In this document: one piece after another, positions 1 through 8,696 of the stretch | How the letters are laid out: every line of letters starts with the position of its first letter | How positions within the stretch are numbered: the first letter of the stretch is position 1 | From: Faecalispora jeddahensis | GTDB taxonomy: Bacteria > Bacillota > Clostridia > Oscillospirales > Acutalibacteraceae | Assembly (NCBI RefSeq): GCF_000577335.1 | Contig: NZ_CBYL010000002.1 | Coordinates: 104,526 to 168,525, forward strand | Length of the DNA stretch: 64,000 bases | Reading direction: 5' to 3' | Notes under the pieces: generated by a model | Told to the model about the DNA's origin: nothing | Seen by the model: only the letters and a program-made list of their open reading frames with translations | The model's database searches: none | Translations under genes and position numbers: made by a program

Positions 1-645
1 CTCCCCCGCCTTCTGGAACAACTCGGAAAAGCCCCCGGCCTGCCCCACCACCAGCAGATACACCGAAGCGGTGCCCACTGTCAGCAAAAGGATATGCGCC
101 ACATCGATCCGCGTCACCGCGCGGTACCCTCCAAAGGTGGAGTACAGGATGAACAGATAGATCATCAGCGTCGCCACGTTGTAGGGGATATTGAACAGAC
201 CGGACGCCACCAGGCCGAAACCCTTGATGTGGATAATGATATACAGCGTATAGGTCACCATCATGACCAGCGCAAATAAAATCTGAAGCCATTTGGAGCC
301 GTATTTTTTGCCGATCAGCTCGGGAATGGTCAGCACATCGTAATCATACAGGCGGCCGCTGATCATCTGCAGCAGAAAGGCCCCGAAAAACCAGGGCACC
401 ACCGAATACAGCAGCGGAGCCAGCCCGCTTTCAAACACGTTCCCCGTAAAGCCAAGGATCGTCGCGGCGGAAATCCATGTTCCGATAAAAGTCAGTGTGC
501 TGCGGAACAGGCTCAGCTGCCGGTTCCCCAGGTAAAAGTGCCGCAGGGTATTCTGCTGCTGCGTTCTGCTTTTCCCCACGATCAACAGAACGATGGAGTA
601 CAGGGCAAAACACCCCAGATAAAGAATCTCCTTATCAAAATTCAC
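1..645 (-). CDS. Sodium:solute symporter (SSS family), N-terminal part, runs off the left edge
   Basis: About 215 codons of an SSS-family sodium-coupled transporter are visible; the C-terminal half lies beyond the window. The start is a GTG at 645, chosen because an AAAGGAGAC ribosome binding site sits 7 bases upstream; there is no ATG equivalent. The protein begins MNFDKEILYLGCFALYS and contains several hydrophobic segments, an early GNRQLSLF stretch and, near the edge, the family hallmark STFGGYRAVTRIDVAH, which matches the GG-x-AV-x-x-TD-type signature. Such proteins carry sugars, carboxylates or amino acids into the cell with sodium; the substrate cannot be read from this fragment. A plausible promoter (TTGCTT, 16 bases, TAATAT on the minus strand) lies upstream, near 733-760. 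The downstream context is unknown. Confidence 0.85.
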   Translation of the reverse strand, partial: MNFDKEILYLGCFALYSIVLLIVGKSRTQQQNTLRHFYLGNRQLSLFRSTLTFIGTWISAATILGFTGNVFESGLAPLLYSVVPWFFGAFLLQMISGRLYDYDVLTIPELIGKKYGSKWLQILFALVMMVTYTLYIIIHIKGFGLVASGLFNIPYNVATLMIYLFILYSTFGGYRAVTRIDVAHILLLTVGTASVYLLVVGQAGGFSELFQKAGE

Positions 646-814
646 CGCTTTCGTCTCCTTTGCTTTTGATTGGAAGCTCTGCTGAAAGGTCCGGATTCTC
701 AACTTAGAAATCAATAGACGCTTTTTATATTAGCATATTGTCCAAAAAAAGCAACGCAGGTCTTTTGATATTGTTCTGGAAAACAAAAGCAGTTTTGAGG
801 TGAAACCGTTCCGC

Positions 815-1729
815 TCAGCCAATGATATAGCACCAGATCGGAATCGTCACCATAGAAAGCAGCGTGGTCAGCACAACACATTTGGTCGCAAAAGGGGCGT
901 CGCTGTTGTACCGTGCGGCAAAAATCGCCGCCGTCGCGCCCGCGGGCATTCCCGTCATAATCACGCCGACACCGGTTGCGGTAGGGTCCAGCCCAAACAG
1001 CAAACCAAGACCAAACGCAATCAGCGGCAGAAGAATCAGGCGAAGCACGCTGAACCAGAGCGTGGTTTTGTTGACGATGGTCTTTCCATTGACATCCGCC
1101 AATATTGTACCGATGATGAACATGGTGATAGCGGAGTTGCAGTTCCCGATAGTTTGAATGGAGGAAACAAGAAGAACGGGAAGCTGAATCTGTGTCACCA
1201 TCAGAAACATTCCGATATAGATCGCCACAAGGCACGGGTGCGTCAGAATATTGCGGATGACTTTTTTCGGGTCTGTGGAACCCGCGACGAAATAAGATGT
1301 TCCGGCCGACCACATGACGACCCGCATCGGAATCAGGAAAACCGACGCGTACAGCAGCCCCAGACTGCCGTAAACGCCCTCGGCGATCGGGTTCCCCAGA
1401 AAGCCGCCGTTTGAAACGATAGTGCAGTATTGCAGCACCTTTTTCTGCTGCTCGTGATAGCCATTAAACAAAAATCGATTTAAAAAAACGCACAGCAGCT
1501 GGATCAGGATACCGACAGCCAGCAGCACGCTGCACGCTTTGAGCACGGAGATGTCAAAGGCGATCAGACACGATTTGATGATATTGCAGGGGATGATGAT
1601 GCTTACGCACAGGTCTGTCAGGCATTTTTTGCCGGGCTCGTCGATGATTCCGCGGCGTTTGAGCACGACGCCGGCCAGAATCATCACAAACAAGGTTCCC
1701 TGCAAATTGAACAGATCGATTACTCTCAT
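815..1729 (-). CDS. AEC (auxin efflux carrier) family permease
   Basis: A 304-residue integral membrane protein of the AEC family (PF03547), secondary transporters found in bacteria for malonate, malate or other carboxylates. The length is normal for the family. The N-terminus (VIDLFNLQGTLFVMILAGVVLKRRGIID) and the C-terminal half with the GVGVIMTGMPAGATAAIFA stretch are typical, with about ten hydrophobic segments in two halves. It follows the small coiled-coil gene at 1782-1964 with a 52-base gap and probably shares its transcript. The LysR gene at 2179 is divergent and is the most likely regulator. The substrate is not predictable; a small organic acid is the usual guess. An AAAGAGAGG stretch about 13 bases before the ATG is a weak ribosome binding site. 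Confidence 0.85.
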   Translation of the reverse strand: MRVIDLFNLQGTLFVMILAGVVLKRRGIIDEPGKKCLTDLCVSIIIPCNIIKSCLIAFDISVLKACSVLLAVGILIQLLCVFLNRFLFNGYHEQQKKVLQYCTIVSNGGFLGNPIAEGVYGSLGLLYASVFLIPMRVVMWSAGTSYFVAGSTDPKKVIRNILTHPCLVAIYIGMFLMVTQIQLPVLLVSSIQTIGNCNSAITMFIIGTILADVNGKTIVNKTTLWFSVLRLILLPLIAFGLGLLFGLDPTATGVGVIMTGMPAGATAAIFAARYNSDAPFATKCVVLTTLLSMVTIPIWCYIIG

Positions 1730-1781
1730 ATGTATTCACAGCCTCTCTTTCCAAAAGCGAATGAGAAAAACGCTGATTGAT

Positions 1782-1964
1782 TCATTTGGGGAGCACAAGC
1801 TCCTGTATAGAGGAGAGCAGCCTCTTCAGGCGGTCATTTTCATTTTGCAGCTGGCGGCAGAACACATTTAACTCTTCCACCTGCCTGCGCAGCCCCTGTA
1901 CCTCTGAATTTTCAGCGGGGAAGCTGAACTCTTGTTTTTTCTGTTTCGAAAAGAACCGCTTCAT
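1782..1964 (-). CDS. Small coiled-coil protein, function unknown
   Basis: A 60-residue ORF preceded by a good ribosome binding site (AAGGGAG, 8 bases before the ATG). It has a basic head (MKRFFSKQKKQ) and then a heptad-like region from about residue 23 to 55 rich in L, V, E, Q and N (LRRQVEELNVFCRQLQNEND), which predicts one long coiled coil. No family is recognised. It lies between the divergent LysR gene and the AEC permease, 52 bases upstream of the permease start and on the same strand, so it may be translated from the same mRNA. It could be a small accessory or dimerising protein. Whether it is truly expressed is uncertain, but the ribosome binding site and the non-random composition argue for a real gene. 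Confidence 0.55.
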   Translation of the reverse strand: MKRFFSKQKKQEFSFPAENSEVQGLRRQVEELNVFCRQLQNENDRLKRLLSSIQELVLPK

Positions 1965-2178
1965 TCTGTAATCTCCCTTCCGATTATCTCCATTCTCTGT
2001 CCCTGTTAGAAAGATAAATTTTCAACTCTTCCGTCTGCAAGGGCAGAGGAAGAATCAGGGCTTTCAAGCGCTTTTACTGTATTATTTAAGTATAGAAGAA
2101 AAACGCCTTATTGTATAACTGTTATTTTTGATATATGATACAGTGTAAATACTGTAATTTTGAAAAGGAGGGCGGCCG

Positions 2179-3102
2179 TTGAACTTTTTGAGCATGACTT
2201 ATTTTACAACGACAGCCAGAGAACAGAGCTTTACCAAAGCCGCCGAACAGCTGCATATCACCCAGCAGACGCTGAGCGCCCACATCGCTGCGGTGGAACG
2301 CGAGCTGGGGTGCCAGCTGTTCATTCGCCACAGCCCATTGGAGCTGACCTACGCCGGAGAAGTCTTTTTGCAGTACGCTTTGGATTTTCAGCGGAAGTAC
2401 CGTTCTATGGAGCAGGAGTTCAGCGATATCTCTCACAACCAGAAAGGAGTTCTGCGCGTGGGAATCGCCTATACTCGGGGCCGCACTATTTTGCCGGAGC
2501 TGATCACCGAATACCAGAAAATTTACCCCCAGATCACCGTGCAGGTAATGGAAGCCAAAAACGACGTATTACAGCAAAACCTGCTCAAGGCCGAAATCGA
2601 TCTCGCGATTGCCAACTTTCCTGATCAGATTCCGGGGGTAGAGCTGATGGATTTTTATGAGGAAGAGGTCGTCCTGCTGATTGCGGAATCGCTTCTGCGC
2701 AGGCTTTTCGGAGCGAAAACCGACGCTGCGATCCAAACAATTCAGGCCCAACAAAATCTGTCTGTTCTTTGCGACTGTCCCTTCCTGTTCAACAGCCGGG
2801 AGGACATCGCCGGAAAAATCGGCCACCATCTGATCGCGCAGGCAGATTTTATCCCCACCGTAAAGGCGCAGGCCGGGAACATCGAAACACTTCTCGATCT
2901 GTGCGTCAGAGGCGTAGGCGCCTGCTTCTGCCCTGAAAAATTAGTCCGCACCGCCCTTTCCGAAGAAGAGATTTCCGGCCTGAAAGTCTTTCACTTCAGT
3001 GAGTCCACACGGTATCAGATTCGATTCGGGTGGCTGGGGCAGGCGTACCGCTGGAGCACGATCTCAAGCTTTATAGAGCTGGCTGTCCGATTGATCCGGT
3101 AA
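2179..3102 (+). CDS. LysR-family transcriptional regulator
   Basis: A 307-residue LysR-type regulator. The start is a TTG at 2179, supported by AAAGGAGG at 2163-2170, 8 bases upstream. Residues about 1-60 form the winged helix-turn-helix (MTYFTTTAREQSFTKAAEQ, then HITQQTLSAHIAAVERELG); the rest is the periplasmic-binding-protein-like effector domain beginning around LRVGIAYTRGRTILPELI. It is divergent from the coiled-coil/AEC pair, so it most likely controls that carrier in response to a small organic acid. It resembles the second LysR protein of this window (4082-5020) in its N-terminal region, including the shared QQTLSAHIA recognition-helix sequence, which suggests similar operators. The effector is unknown. 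Confidence 0.9.
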   Translation: MNFLSMTYFTTTAREQSFTKAAEQLHITQQTLSAHIAAVERELGCQLFIRHSPLELTYAGEVFLQYALDFQRKYRSMEQEFSDISHNQKGVLRVGIAYTRGRTILPELITEYQKIYPQITVQVMEAKNDVLQQNLLKAEIDLAIANFPDQIPGVELMDFYEEEVVLLIAESLLRRLFGAKTDAAIQTIQAQQNLSVLCDCPFLFNSREDIAGKIGHHLIAQADFIPTVKAQAGNIETLLDLCVRGVGACFCPEKLVRTALSEEEISGLKVFHFSESTRYQIRFGWLGQAYRWSTISSFIELAVRLIR

Positions 3103-3397
3103 AAGCACTGCAAACGGAACTATTTTATTTTCAGTGGCGTTTCTGTATTCAGAAAGCATTGGAAGGCGGGCCAACCGCCCCCAAAGTTGCCAAGGGGAAA
3201 GCATTTGTTTTTATTACACTCGCACAAAAAAAACCGGTTCACTTTCCAAAACGCAAATTTTGACACGAAACACCGCGGTATACAAACCGATCTACAGAAT
3301 TTTACTTGTGCTATACAAGCAAAATCCAGTTTTATCTCTTCGACCTGGTGTGATAAAATGAAGACAAATACAGGGCAGTCCCTCCAATAGGAAATAC

Positions 3398-3448
3398 AAA
3401 CGGCAAGCAAAGAAGTTGGCTGAATCAGTCACTGCTTTGTTTGCCGTT
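3398..3448 (+). terminator. Hairpin copy 1, terminator-like
   Basis: The arms CGGCAAGCAAAG and CTTTGTTTGCCG pair with a single G-U, extended by AAA/TTT, and a second inner stem forms in the loop (TGGCTGA-A-TCAGTCA). It is followed by TTTTCATTTT, so it reads as a factor-independent terminator on the plus strand. It lies about 300 bases beyond the LysR gene ending at 3102. Confidence 0.6.
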
Positions 3449-4018
3449 TTCATTTTCGCCTGAAAACACAGGTCGGCCTTGTGTTTTTCGCAATTGCTGC
3501 CGGCAGCTGCCTCGCTTTGATATTAAAAGGTATGCGGCAACTCTTTTCCAATGGATACCAATTTTTTATTTTTCAAAAGCAAAATGGAATCATCATTTTT
3601 TGCTTTACGCCTGAAAGCGGCAGAAAGGGTTCCTTGACATCATTTCAAAAACGTAGTACCGTATTAAATAGTAAATTCATATATGATTAGAATGAATAAA
3701 GCTTTCAGGTCAAACCGACTCCAAAAATCTTTCTTTTTTCCATTTGGGACAGCTGCCGCCTCTCCTCTAAAGAAAAGCAGAACAGCAGCTTTCCGCGCAA
3801 AATTCTCATTCATTCTGGATGACAGCCCTTGTTCAGCCCGGAACCCTAATTTTCCTCCGCCATTTTTGTTTTAAGAGAAAACGCCGGAAATCACAAGCAT
3901 ATCACTGTGGATATCAAGGTAAAAACTGCTTGAATTCCCTGTGGTGTTTGCTAGAATGGGACTCATAAATTGGAAATTTATCCAATTTGCCAACGTTGTA
4001 CAGTCTGGATCAAAAAAA

Positions 4019-4066
4019 GCGGCAGACAAAGGCGTTGGCTGAACCAGCGATCTCTTTGTCTGCCGC
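4019..4066 (-). terminator. Hairpin copy 2, terminator of the LysR gene 4082-5020
   Basis: A 13-base perfect stem (GCGGCAGACAAAG with CTTTGTCTGCCGC), 16 bases beyond the stop codon of the minus-strand LysR gene and followed on that strand by seven T. The loop, read on the plus strand, is GTTGGCTGAACCAGCGATCT, closely similar to the loop of the hairpin at 3398-3448. Confidence 0.8.
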
Positions 4067-4081
4067 TCTGTGATTTGTCTG

Positions 4082-5020
4082 TTAAAAAACGTGTTGACCA
4101 AGCTTCGCTTTCGCAATGGAAATAAACTGCTGCATAGAGCGTGACACGACCGCACGGTCCAAATAGCAGATAGCCAGACTGCGGCGGGTGTCCCTTTCAT
4201 TGATGGGATAAATCCCTAACGGCTCTTCTGCGGAGGACTGCCGCGTCAGGTCCTGCAGCATTCCCGTCGGCGACAGGGTAATTCCCATGCCGGCGCGGCA
4301 AAAGGCGATGGCCGTCTCCAGAAAATCTGTTTCCGTTACGATACGGGGAGTGATCTGGTGGCGGCGGAACAGCTCGTTGCAGGAATCGCGCACACTGCCC
4401 GATCGCGGAAGGATAAAGGGACACTCTTTCAGCAGCTCGATCTCCGCAGAGCGGGAAAGTGCAAGCGCAACCTCCTGCGCGTTCTCGTGGAACATGTTTT
4501 CCAGAGAAACCATTGGCGCATAAATGCTGATGGTTTCCTCCAGCACCGGCACAGCCACCGTATTGTTCGGGTATGGCGGACGGGTCATGATCATATCGAC
4601 CTTGTGCTTCTGCAGCAGCTCGCTTAAATCCGAGAAATTTCTCTCGTAAAGCTCCAGCTTTACATAGGAACACTTTTTCATCAGATCCGGAAAGATTTGC
4701 GGCAGCAGGGTTCGGGCATAGGAGGACGCGATTCCGATGCGCAGGTTCTGGCATTCTCCTTCAGAGAAATTCCACATTTCCTGTTCCAGCTGGCGGTGCA
4801 GAAACAAAAGTTCATCCGTGCGCTGATACAGCTGTTCCCCGGCTGCCGTCAGCGTGAGCGGGCGTGTTCGCTCGAACAGGATGACCCCCAGATCCGCTTC
4901 CATCTGCGCAATGTGGGCACTCAGGGTCTGCTGCGAAATGTAAAGCTGCTTTGCCGCAGAAGAAAAACTGCGGGAATCGGCAACCACCATGAAATAGCGA
5001 AGCTGCAAAAAGCTGATCAC
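4082..5020 (-). CDS. LysR-family transcriptional regulator
   Basis: A 312-residue LysR-type regulator. I place the start at the GTG at 5020 because a GGGGAGGGAG ribosome binding site ends a few bases upstream; the longer ATG frame from 5104 adds a segment unlike LysR proteins. The N-terminal helix-turn-helix begins MISFLQLRYFMVVADSRSF and includes YISQQTLSAHIAQMEADLG; the effector-binding domain follows from about residue 90 (LRIGIASSYARTLLPQIF). It is divergent from the catabolic operon that starts at 5155, with 134 bases between them, so it is the natural candidate regulator of that operon. Its own promoter is visible (5047-5075). A terminator hairpin follows the stop codon. Confidence 0.9.
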   Translation of the reverse strand: MISFLQLRYFMVVADSRSFSSAAKQLYISQQTLSAHIAQMEADLGVILFERTRPLTLTAAGEQLYQRTDELLFLHRQLEQEMWNFSEGECQNLRIGIASSYARTLLPQIFPDLMKKCSYVKLELYERNFSDLSELLQKHKVDMIMTRPPYPNNTVAVPVLEETISIYAPMVSLENMFHENAQEVALALSRSAEIELLKECPFILPRSGSVRDSCNELFRRHQITPRIVTETDFLETAIAFCRAGMGITLSPTGMLQDLTRQSSAEEPLGIYPINERDTRRSLAICYLDRAVVSRSMQQFISIAKAKLGQHVF

Positions 5021-5046
5021 AGTGCTCCCTCCCCTTTTTTGTTGTA

Positions 5047-5075
5047 TTTTAACATAATCCCGGCACGTTTGACAA
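5047..5075 (-). promoter_or_regulatory. Promoter of the LysR gene 4082-5020
   Basis: On the minus strand, TTGTCA (5070-5075) and TTAAAA (5047-5052) are separated by 17 bases, about 27 bases before the GTG start at 5020. The divergent operon begins at 5155, so LysR binding sites for both directions would be expected here. Confidence 0.5.
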
Positions 5076-5154
5076 CCCAAAGCCGCCGCCCGGGCTGACG
5101 GCATGAGTTATTGAATGCAGATAAAATTTTGGAGAAAGAAAGGTTGTTTGACCA

Positions 5155-6192
5155 ATGGCTTGGACGAAACGCGATCGTTTTCGGGCTGTGATGAATGGGG
5201 AGCTGGCCGACCGTGTGCCGGTTACAGCATACCGCCACCACACAGAATTTGAACACAGCGGGCCGCGCGTAATGGCGGATAAGCTGCTCGAGTTCCAGCG
5301 GGAATATGACTGGGACGTGATGAAGATTAACCCCCGTGCCGTTTACTATTACGAGGCGTGGGGAAATGAGTATGATTATGACCACTACAACGATGTGGTT
5401 CCCACACGCACAAAAACACTGATTCACGATTACCGTGACCTGGAAAAAGTTTCGGTGCTGCCGGGGGATCAGGGAGTTTTTGCGGAACAGCTGGACATGT
5501 GCAGAATGATCGTACAAGACAGCGGCGGCGACGTTCCCATTATCCAGTCGGCGTTTACGCCGATCGGCATTCTTCTGAACCTGTGCGGCATGCGCAGCGT
5601 CGGGCGCTACCGCCCCTCCCCCAGAGAGGAAAGCCCGCTGATCGATCTGTGCGTTGACCACCCCGATGAAGTAAAGCACGCACTGAAGAACATAGCCGAA
5701 ACGATGGCCGACTACTGCTCGAAGCTGCTCACCACCGGAATTGACGGTGTATTTTACGCGTGCCTCGGTATGGCGCGCAGCGGCTACTTTACATTGGAAG
5801 AGTGGAAGGAGTTTGTCGAACCATATGATCTGATGGTTCTGGAGGCCCTGAAGGGTTCTCAGGTGATCATTCACACCTGCGGCATTTACGGCAACCCCGA
5901 GCGCTTTACCTCGTGGCCGATCAACATGATCCACTGGGCCTCCAGTGCGGTCGGCTGCCCGCCCATTTGGGGAAGCAAAGCGTGGCTGAACGGAAAAATT
6001 GCGATGGGCGGCGTGGATGAGCGTCCCTTTGGCCAGAACAAGGCCGAAGAGATCGGTCGGCTTGCCCGCACTACTCTGCAGAAGATGCAGAACGAACCGT
6101 TCCTGCTGGCTCCGGACTGTTCTGTTTCTGTGCATACACAGGACGACGAGCTGCACGCATTCCGCGCCAGCGTAGAAGAATCTCTGCGCTAA
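5155..6192 (+). CDS. Uroporphyrinogen decarboxylase-fold protein, methyltransferase-like
   Basis: A 345-residue TIM-barrel protein of the UroD superfamily (PF01208). It is probably not the haem enzyme: near the C-terminus it has HTC (about residues 239-241) and, 79 residues after that cysteine, APDC, i.e. an H-x-C-x79-C pattern like the zinc site of the corrinoid-protein:coenzyme M methyltransferases MtaA and MtbA. Family members move methyl groups from corrinoid proteins or act on methylated compounds; no corrinoid protein is encoded nearby. It is the first gene of a same-strand cluster with two amidohydrolases, a dipeptide-type ABC transporter and a cysteine desulfidase-like enzyme, so a catabolic role on an imported compound is likely. 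The ATG at 5155 follows an AAAGG about 11 bases upstream. The substrate is unknown. Confidence 0.8.
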   Translation: MAWTKRDRFRAVMNGELADRVPVTAYRHHTEFEHSGPRVMADKLLEFQREYDWDVMKINPRAVYYYEAWGNEYDYDHYNDVVPTRTKTLIHDYRDLEKVSVLPGDQGVFAEQLDMCRMIVQDSGGDVPIIQSAFTPIGILLNLCGMRSVGRYRPSPREESPLIDLCVDHPDEVKHALKNIAETMADYCSKLLTTGIDGVFYACLGMARSGYFTLEEWKEFVEPYDLMVLEALKGSQVIIHTCGIYGNPERFTSWPINMIHWASSAVGCPPIWGSKAWLNGKIAMGGVDERPFGQNKAEEIGRLARTTLQKMQNEPFLLAPDCSVSVHTQDDELHAFRASVEESLR

Positions 6193-6232
6193 GCGGCGCA
6201 CAGCAAAGTAAAAGAGAGGATTGTGATTTAAG

Positions 6233-7420
6233 ATGACCTATCTTCACGCCAGCAGAGCAATCACCGGCGACGGAAAAACCGTCCTGATCCCCGCATGGGT
6301 TGGCTTTGACGGAAAATTCATCACCTATGTGGATTCCCAAAAGCCCCTGGACGCCACACCGGAAAACACCCGGGAATTTGACGAATCCATCACCCTGACC
6401 CCTGGCCTGATGAATATACACGACCACATCAGCCGCAAATCGCTGCGCTTCCCGGCACCCGGCAAAACCTTCGGCGAATGTGCGACCAAGCTGATGAGCA
6501 ATGATCTGCCCTATCTGATTCTGCACAGCTATGTCAATATGCTGAGTTACCTGAAAGACGAGGGCATCACCTATGTGCGCGACCAGGGCCTGACCGGCTA
6601 CACCTGCATCAACCTGCGGCAGGCCATCGAAGAGGGGCTTGTCATGGGGCCGTATATCAGCAGCTGCGGCATGTCCATCAGCATCACCGGCGGGCACTGT
6701 TATCGCCAGAGCATAGAGTGCGACGGCCCCGACGCCGTACGCCGCGCCGTGCGCATTCAGTGCAATAAGGGCGCCGATGTCATCAAATTCATGGGCAGCG
6801 GCGGGCTGGAGCATTTTCCGCAGGAGGACCCGAGCATCCCGCAGTTCACGCTCGAAGAGCTCCGCGCCGGTACTGACGCCGCGCACGATCTGGGCCGCGA
6901 CTGTGCGATTCACGCCTATTCCAACGAGGGAATCCGCCGCGCGGTGCTTGCCGGAATCGATCATATTGAGCACGGCTGCATGATGACAGAAGACCTGATC
7001 GAAGAAATGGCCAAGCGCGGCACCCACCTGAACCCAACCATGACGGGAATCCGCGGCGCAGCCAAGGCAGGCCCCAATGCAAAATACTGGGATATGCTGC
7101 AGGAGCGCGTGTTCAGCAAACAGGAACAGGGCATGCGCTGGGCAAAGGCAGCCGGCATTCTCATCGGCGCAGGCACCGATACTGCCGGAACACTCCGTGA
7201 CGAGATCGCCATGATCGCAGACACGCTCGGCGAGGGCCCGGTAGAGGCGATCGGCCGCGCGACCGGCACAAACGCAATCATTGCGAAGCGCGACGACATG
7301 GGACTTTTGGAGGTCGGGCGTCTCGCGAACATCGCGGCATTCGATGGCGACCTGACGAAGAGTCTGGACGGTCTCGCCCGCGTGGTGCAGACCTGGAAGG
7401 ACGGAACCCCCTGCAAATAA
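6233..7420 (+). CDS. Metal-dependent amidohydrolase (imidazolonepropionase/prolidase-like)
   Basis: A 395-residue amidohydrolase-superfamily protein (PF01979). The N-terminal beta domain leads into LTPGLMNIHDHISRKS, where the usual HxH metal pair is read as HDH at about residues 63-65. Later landmarks are DVIKFMGSGGLE (possible carbamylated lysine region), AIHAYSNEGIRRA, IDHIEHG and the C-terminal GAGTDTAG aspartate. These enzymes hydrolyse amide, cyclic amide or dipeptide bonds in the cytoplasm. It starts 40 bases after the UroD-like gene and 40 bases before the M20 gene, in one direction, consistent with an operon that dismantles an imported peptide-like or N-acylated compound. The exact substrate cannot be read. 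Confidence 0.85.
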   Translation: MTYLHASRAITGDGKTVLIPAWVGFDGKFITYVDSQKPLDATPENTREFDESITLTPGLMNIHDHISRKSLRFPAPGKTFGECATKLMSNDLPYLILHSYVNMLSYLKDEGITYVRDQGLTGYTCINLRQAIEEGLVMGPYISSCGMSISITGGHCYRQSIECDGPDAVRRAVRIQCNKGADVIKFMGSGGLEHFPQEDPSIPQFTLEELRAGTDAAHDLGRDCAIHAYSNEGIRRAVLAGIDHIEHGCMMTEDLIEEMAKRGTHLNPTMTGIRGAAKAGPNAKYWDMLQERVFSKQEQGMRWAKAAGILIGAGTDTAGTLRDEIAMIADTLGEGPVEAIGRATGTNAIIAKRDDMGLLEVGRLANIAAFDGDLTKSLDGLARVVQTWKDGTPCK

Positions 7421-7460
7421 CAGTACCATTCACAATGCCGGAGAGGATGAAGCAACAGCA

Positions 7461-8612
7461 ATGATGCGGGAAGATCTGATCAAACGGGCCGAACAGCGGG
7501 TTGACGAGCTGGCCCCGGAAATACTCTCAGTCAGCCATACTATTTTTGAAAATCCGGAACTGGCGTTTCAGGAATTCCAGTCCGCGGAGCTTCTGGAGAA
7601 CACCGTAAAGGCACATGGCTTTACGGCAGTCCGCGGAACCGGAGAGCTGCAAACGGCCATCCGCGCGGAGCACAAGCCGCGGAGCGACGCTTTGAACATT
7701 GGGTTCATCTCAGAATTCGACGCCCTGCCGAACGGCCATGCGTGCGGACACAACCTGATCGCAGCCTCCGGCGTTTGGGCGGCCATCGTATTCGACGAGC
7801 TGGTGCGCCAATGCGATCTGCCCGCCAACAGCATCTTCCTCGGCACCCCCGCGGAAGAAGGCGGGGGCGGCAAAATCAAGATGCTCGACGCCGGGATGTT
7901 CGACGGCATCGACTACGCCATGATGATCCACCCCTGCGACTCCACCATGGTGGAGGACTGGTCGCTGGCCGGGCAGACGATCACCTTCCGCTATCACGGG
8001 CGCAGCGCGCATTGTGCCGCCAGTCCGTGGCTCGGTGCAAACGCGCTGGCCGCCGCGACAGAAACGGTGAACATGGTCAACGCCTGGCGCAGCCAGTTCC
8101 GCGATTACAGCCGGGTTTTCCCCAATATTACGCACGGCGGAGAAGCCACCAATGTGATACCGGACTTTGCCGAACTAAAGTATAATGTACGCAGCGACGA
8201 CGTCATGTATCATCAGAAGCTGGTCGCTATTGTGGAAAATTGCGCCGAGTGCGCCGCAAAAGCGTTTGGCGTAACGGTGGAAAGCGAAAAAACCTTTGCC
8301 TACGAGCCGGTTTGCAACGATAGAACGCTCGAAAAGCACATGGCGGCCGCATTTACGCACCTGGGCGAAACCGTCATCCCGCGCTACCGCGACCACGGAA
8401 TCGGCAGTACGGATATGGGCAACGTTACCCAGCGTCTGCCGGCGATTCATGGGCATCTGTTCCTGGCAAAGGAGAACACGCACACCACCGCGTTCCGGGA
8501 GGCCGCGGGCAGCGCGCCGGGGGATACATATGTGGTCAAGGCAGTCAAGGCCATGGTGCTCACCGCGATCGGCCTGATCACCGACCAGCAGGTTCTGAAC
8601 AGTATGCAGTAG
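7461..8612 (+). CDS. M20-family metallo-amidohydrolase (AbgB / N-acyl amino acid hydrolase type)
   Basis: A 383-residue peptidase M20 family protein, subfamily D type, as in aminobenzoyl-glutamate hydrolase or N-acyl-amino-acid deacylases. Motifs are NGHACGHNLIAASG (about residue 93 on, metal ligands), GTPAEEGGGGK (catalytic glutamates), the lid-domain region HGRSAHCAASPWLGANAL, and SHGxGSTDMGNVT near the end (DHGIGSTDMGN). Two adjacent ATG codons at 7461 and 7464 are possible starts; a GGAGAGG lies about 14 bases upstream, somewhat far. With the amidohydrolase before it and the dipeptide transporter after it, it probably removes an acyl or amino-acid group from the imported substrate. Confidence 0.85.
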   Translation: MMREDLIKRAEQRVDELAPEILSVSHTIFENPELAFQEFQSAELLENTVKAHGFTAVRGTGELQTAIRAEHKPRSDALNIGFISEFDALPNGHACGHNLIAASGVWAAIVFDELVRQCDLPANSIFLGTPAEEGGGGKIKMLDAGMFDGIDYAMMIHPCDSTMVEDWSLAGQTITFRYHGRSAHCAASPWLGANALAAATETVNMVNAWRSQFRDYSRVFPNITHGGEATNVIPDFAELKYNVRSDDVMYHQKLVAIVENCAECAAKAFGVTVESEKTFAYEPVCNDRTLEKHMAAAFTHLGETVIPRYRDHGIGSTDMGNVTQRLPAIHGHLFLAKENTHTTAFREAAGSAPGDTYVVKAVKAMVLTAIGLITDQQVLNSMQ

Positions 8613-8696
8613 TCCCGAAATATCCCCATCCATCCTGTTTGCCGACGCTGTGCGGCAGCATGTGATATGAGCAAGAAAAGAAAAAGGAGAAATGTT

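Larger units (their letters stand above)
3103..4081. other. Gene-free stretch with two related hairpins
   Basis: About 980 bases between two LysR genes. Short open frames (for example 3481-3690 and 3683-3874) have no good ribosome binding site, no recognisable domain and a low-complexity, AT-rich composition, so I do not call genes. The segment is clearly richer in A and T than its neighbours. It contains two long hairpins with nearly the same loop sequence (3398-3448 and 4019-4066). Upstream of both lies a loosely similar stretch (GGTGTGATAAAATGAAGAC near 3348 and GGTGTTTGCTAGAATGGGAC near 3941), which could be -10-like sequence or decayed duplicated DNA. It may be a decayed gene or an old insertion. 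Confidence 0.5.

Noticed and set aside
3481..3874. Two short open frames in the gene-free region
   Set aside because: No ribosome binding site, AT-rich low-complexity translation and no recognisable domain.
5155..6192. Haem-pathway uroporphyrinogen decarboxylase (hemE)
   Set aside because: The H-x-C...C zinc-type pattern and the catabolic neighbours fit the methyltransferase branch of the superfamily, and no haem genes are nearby.
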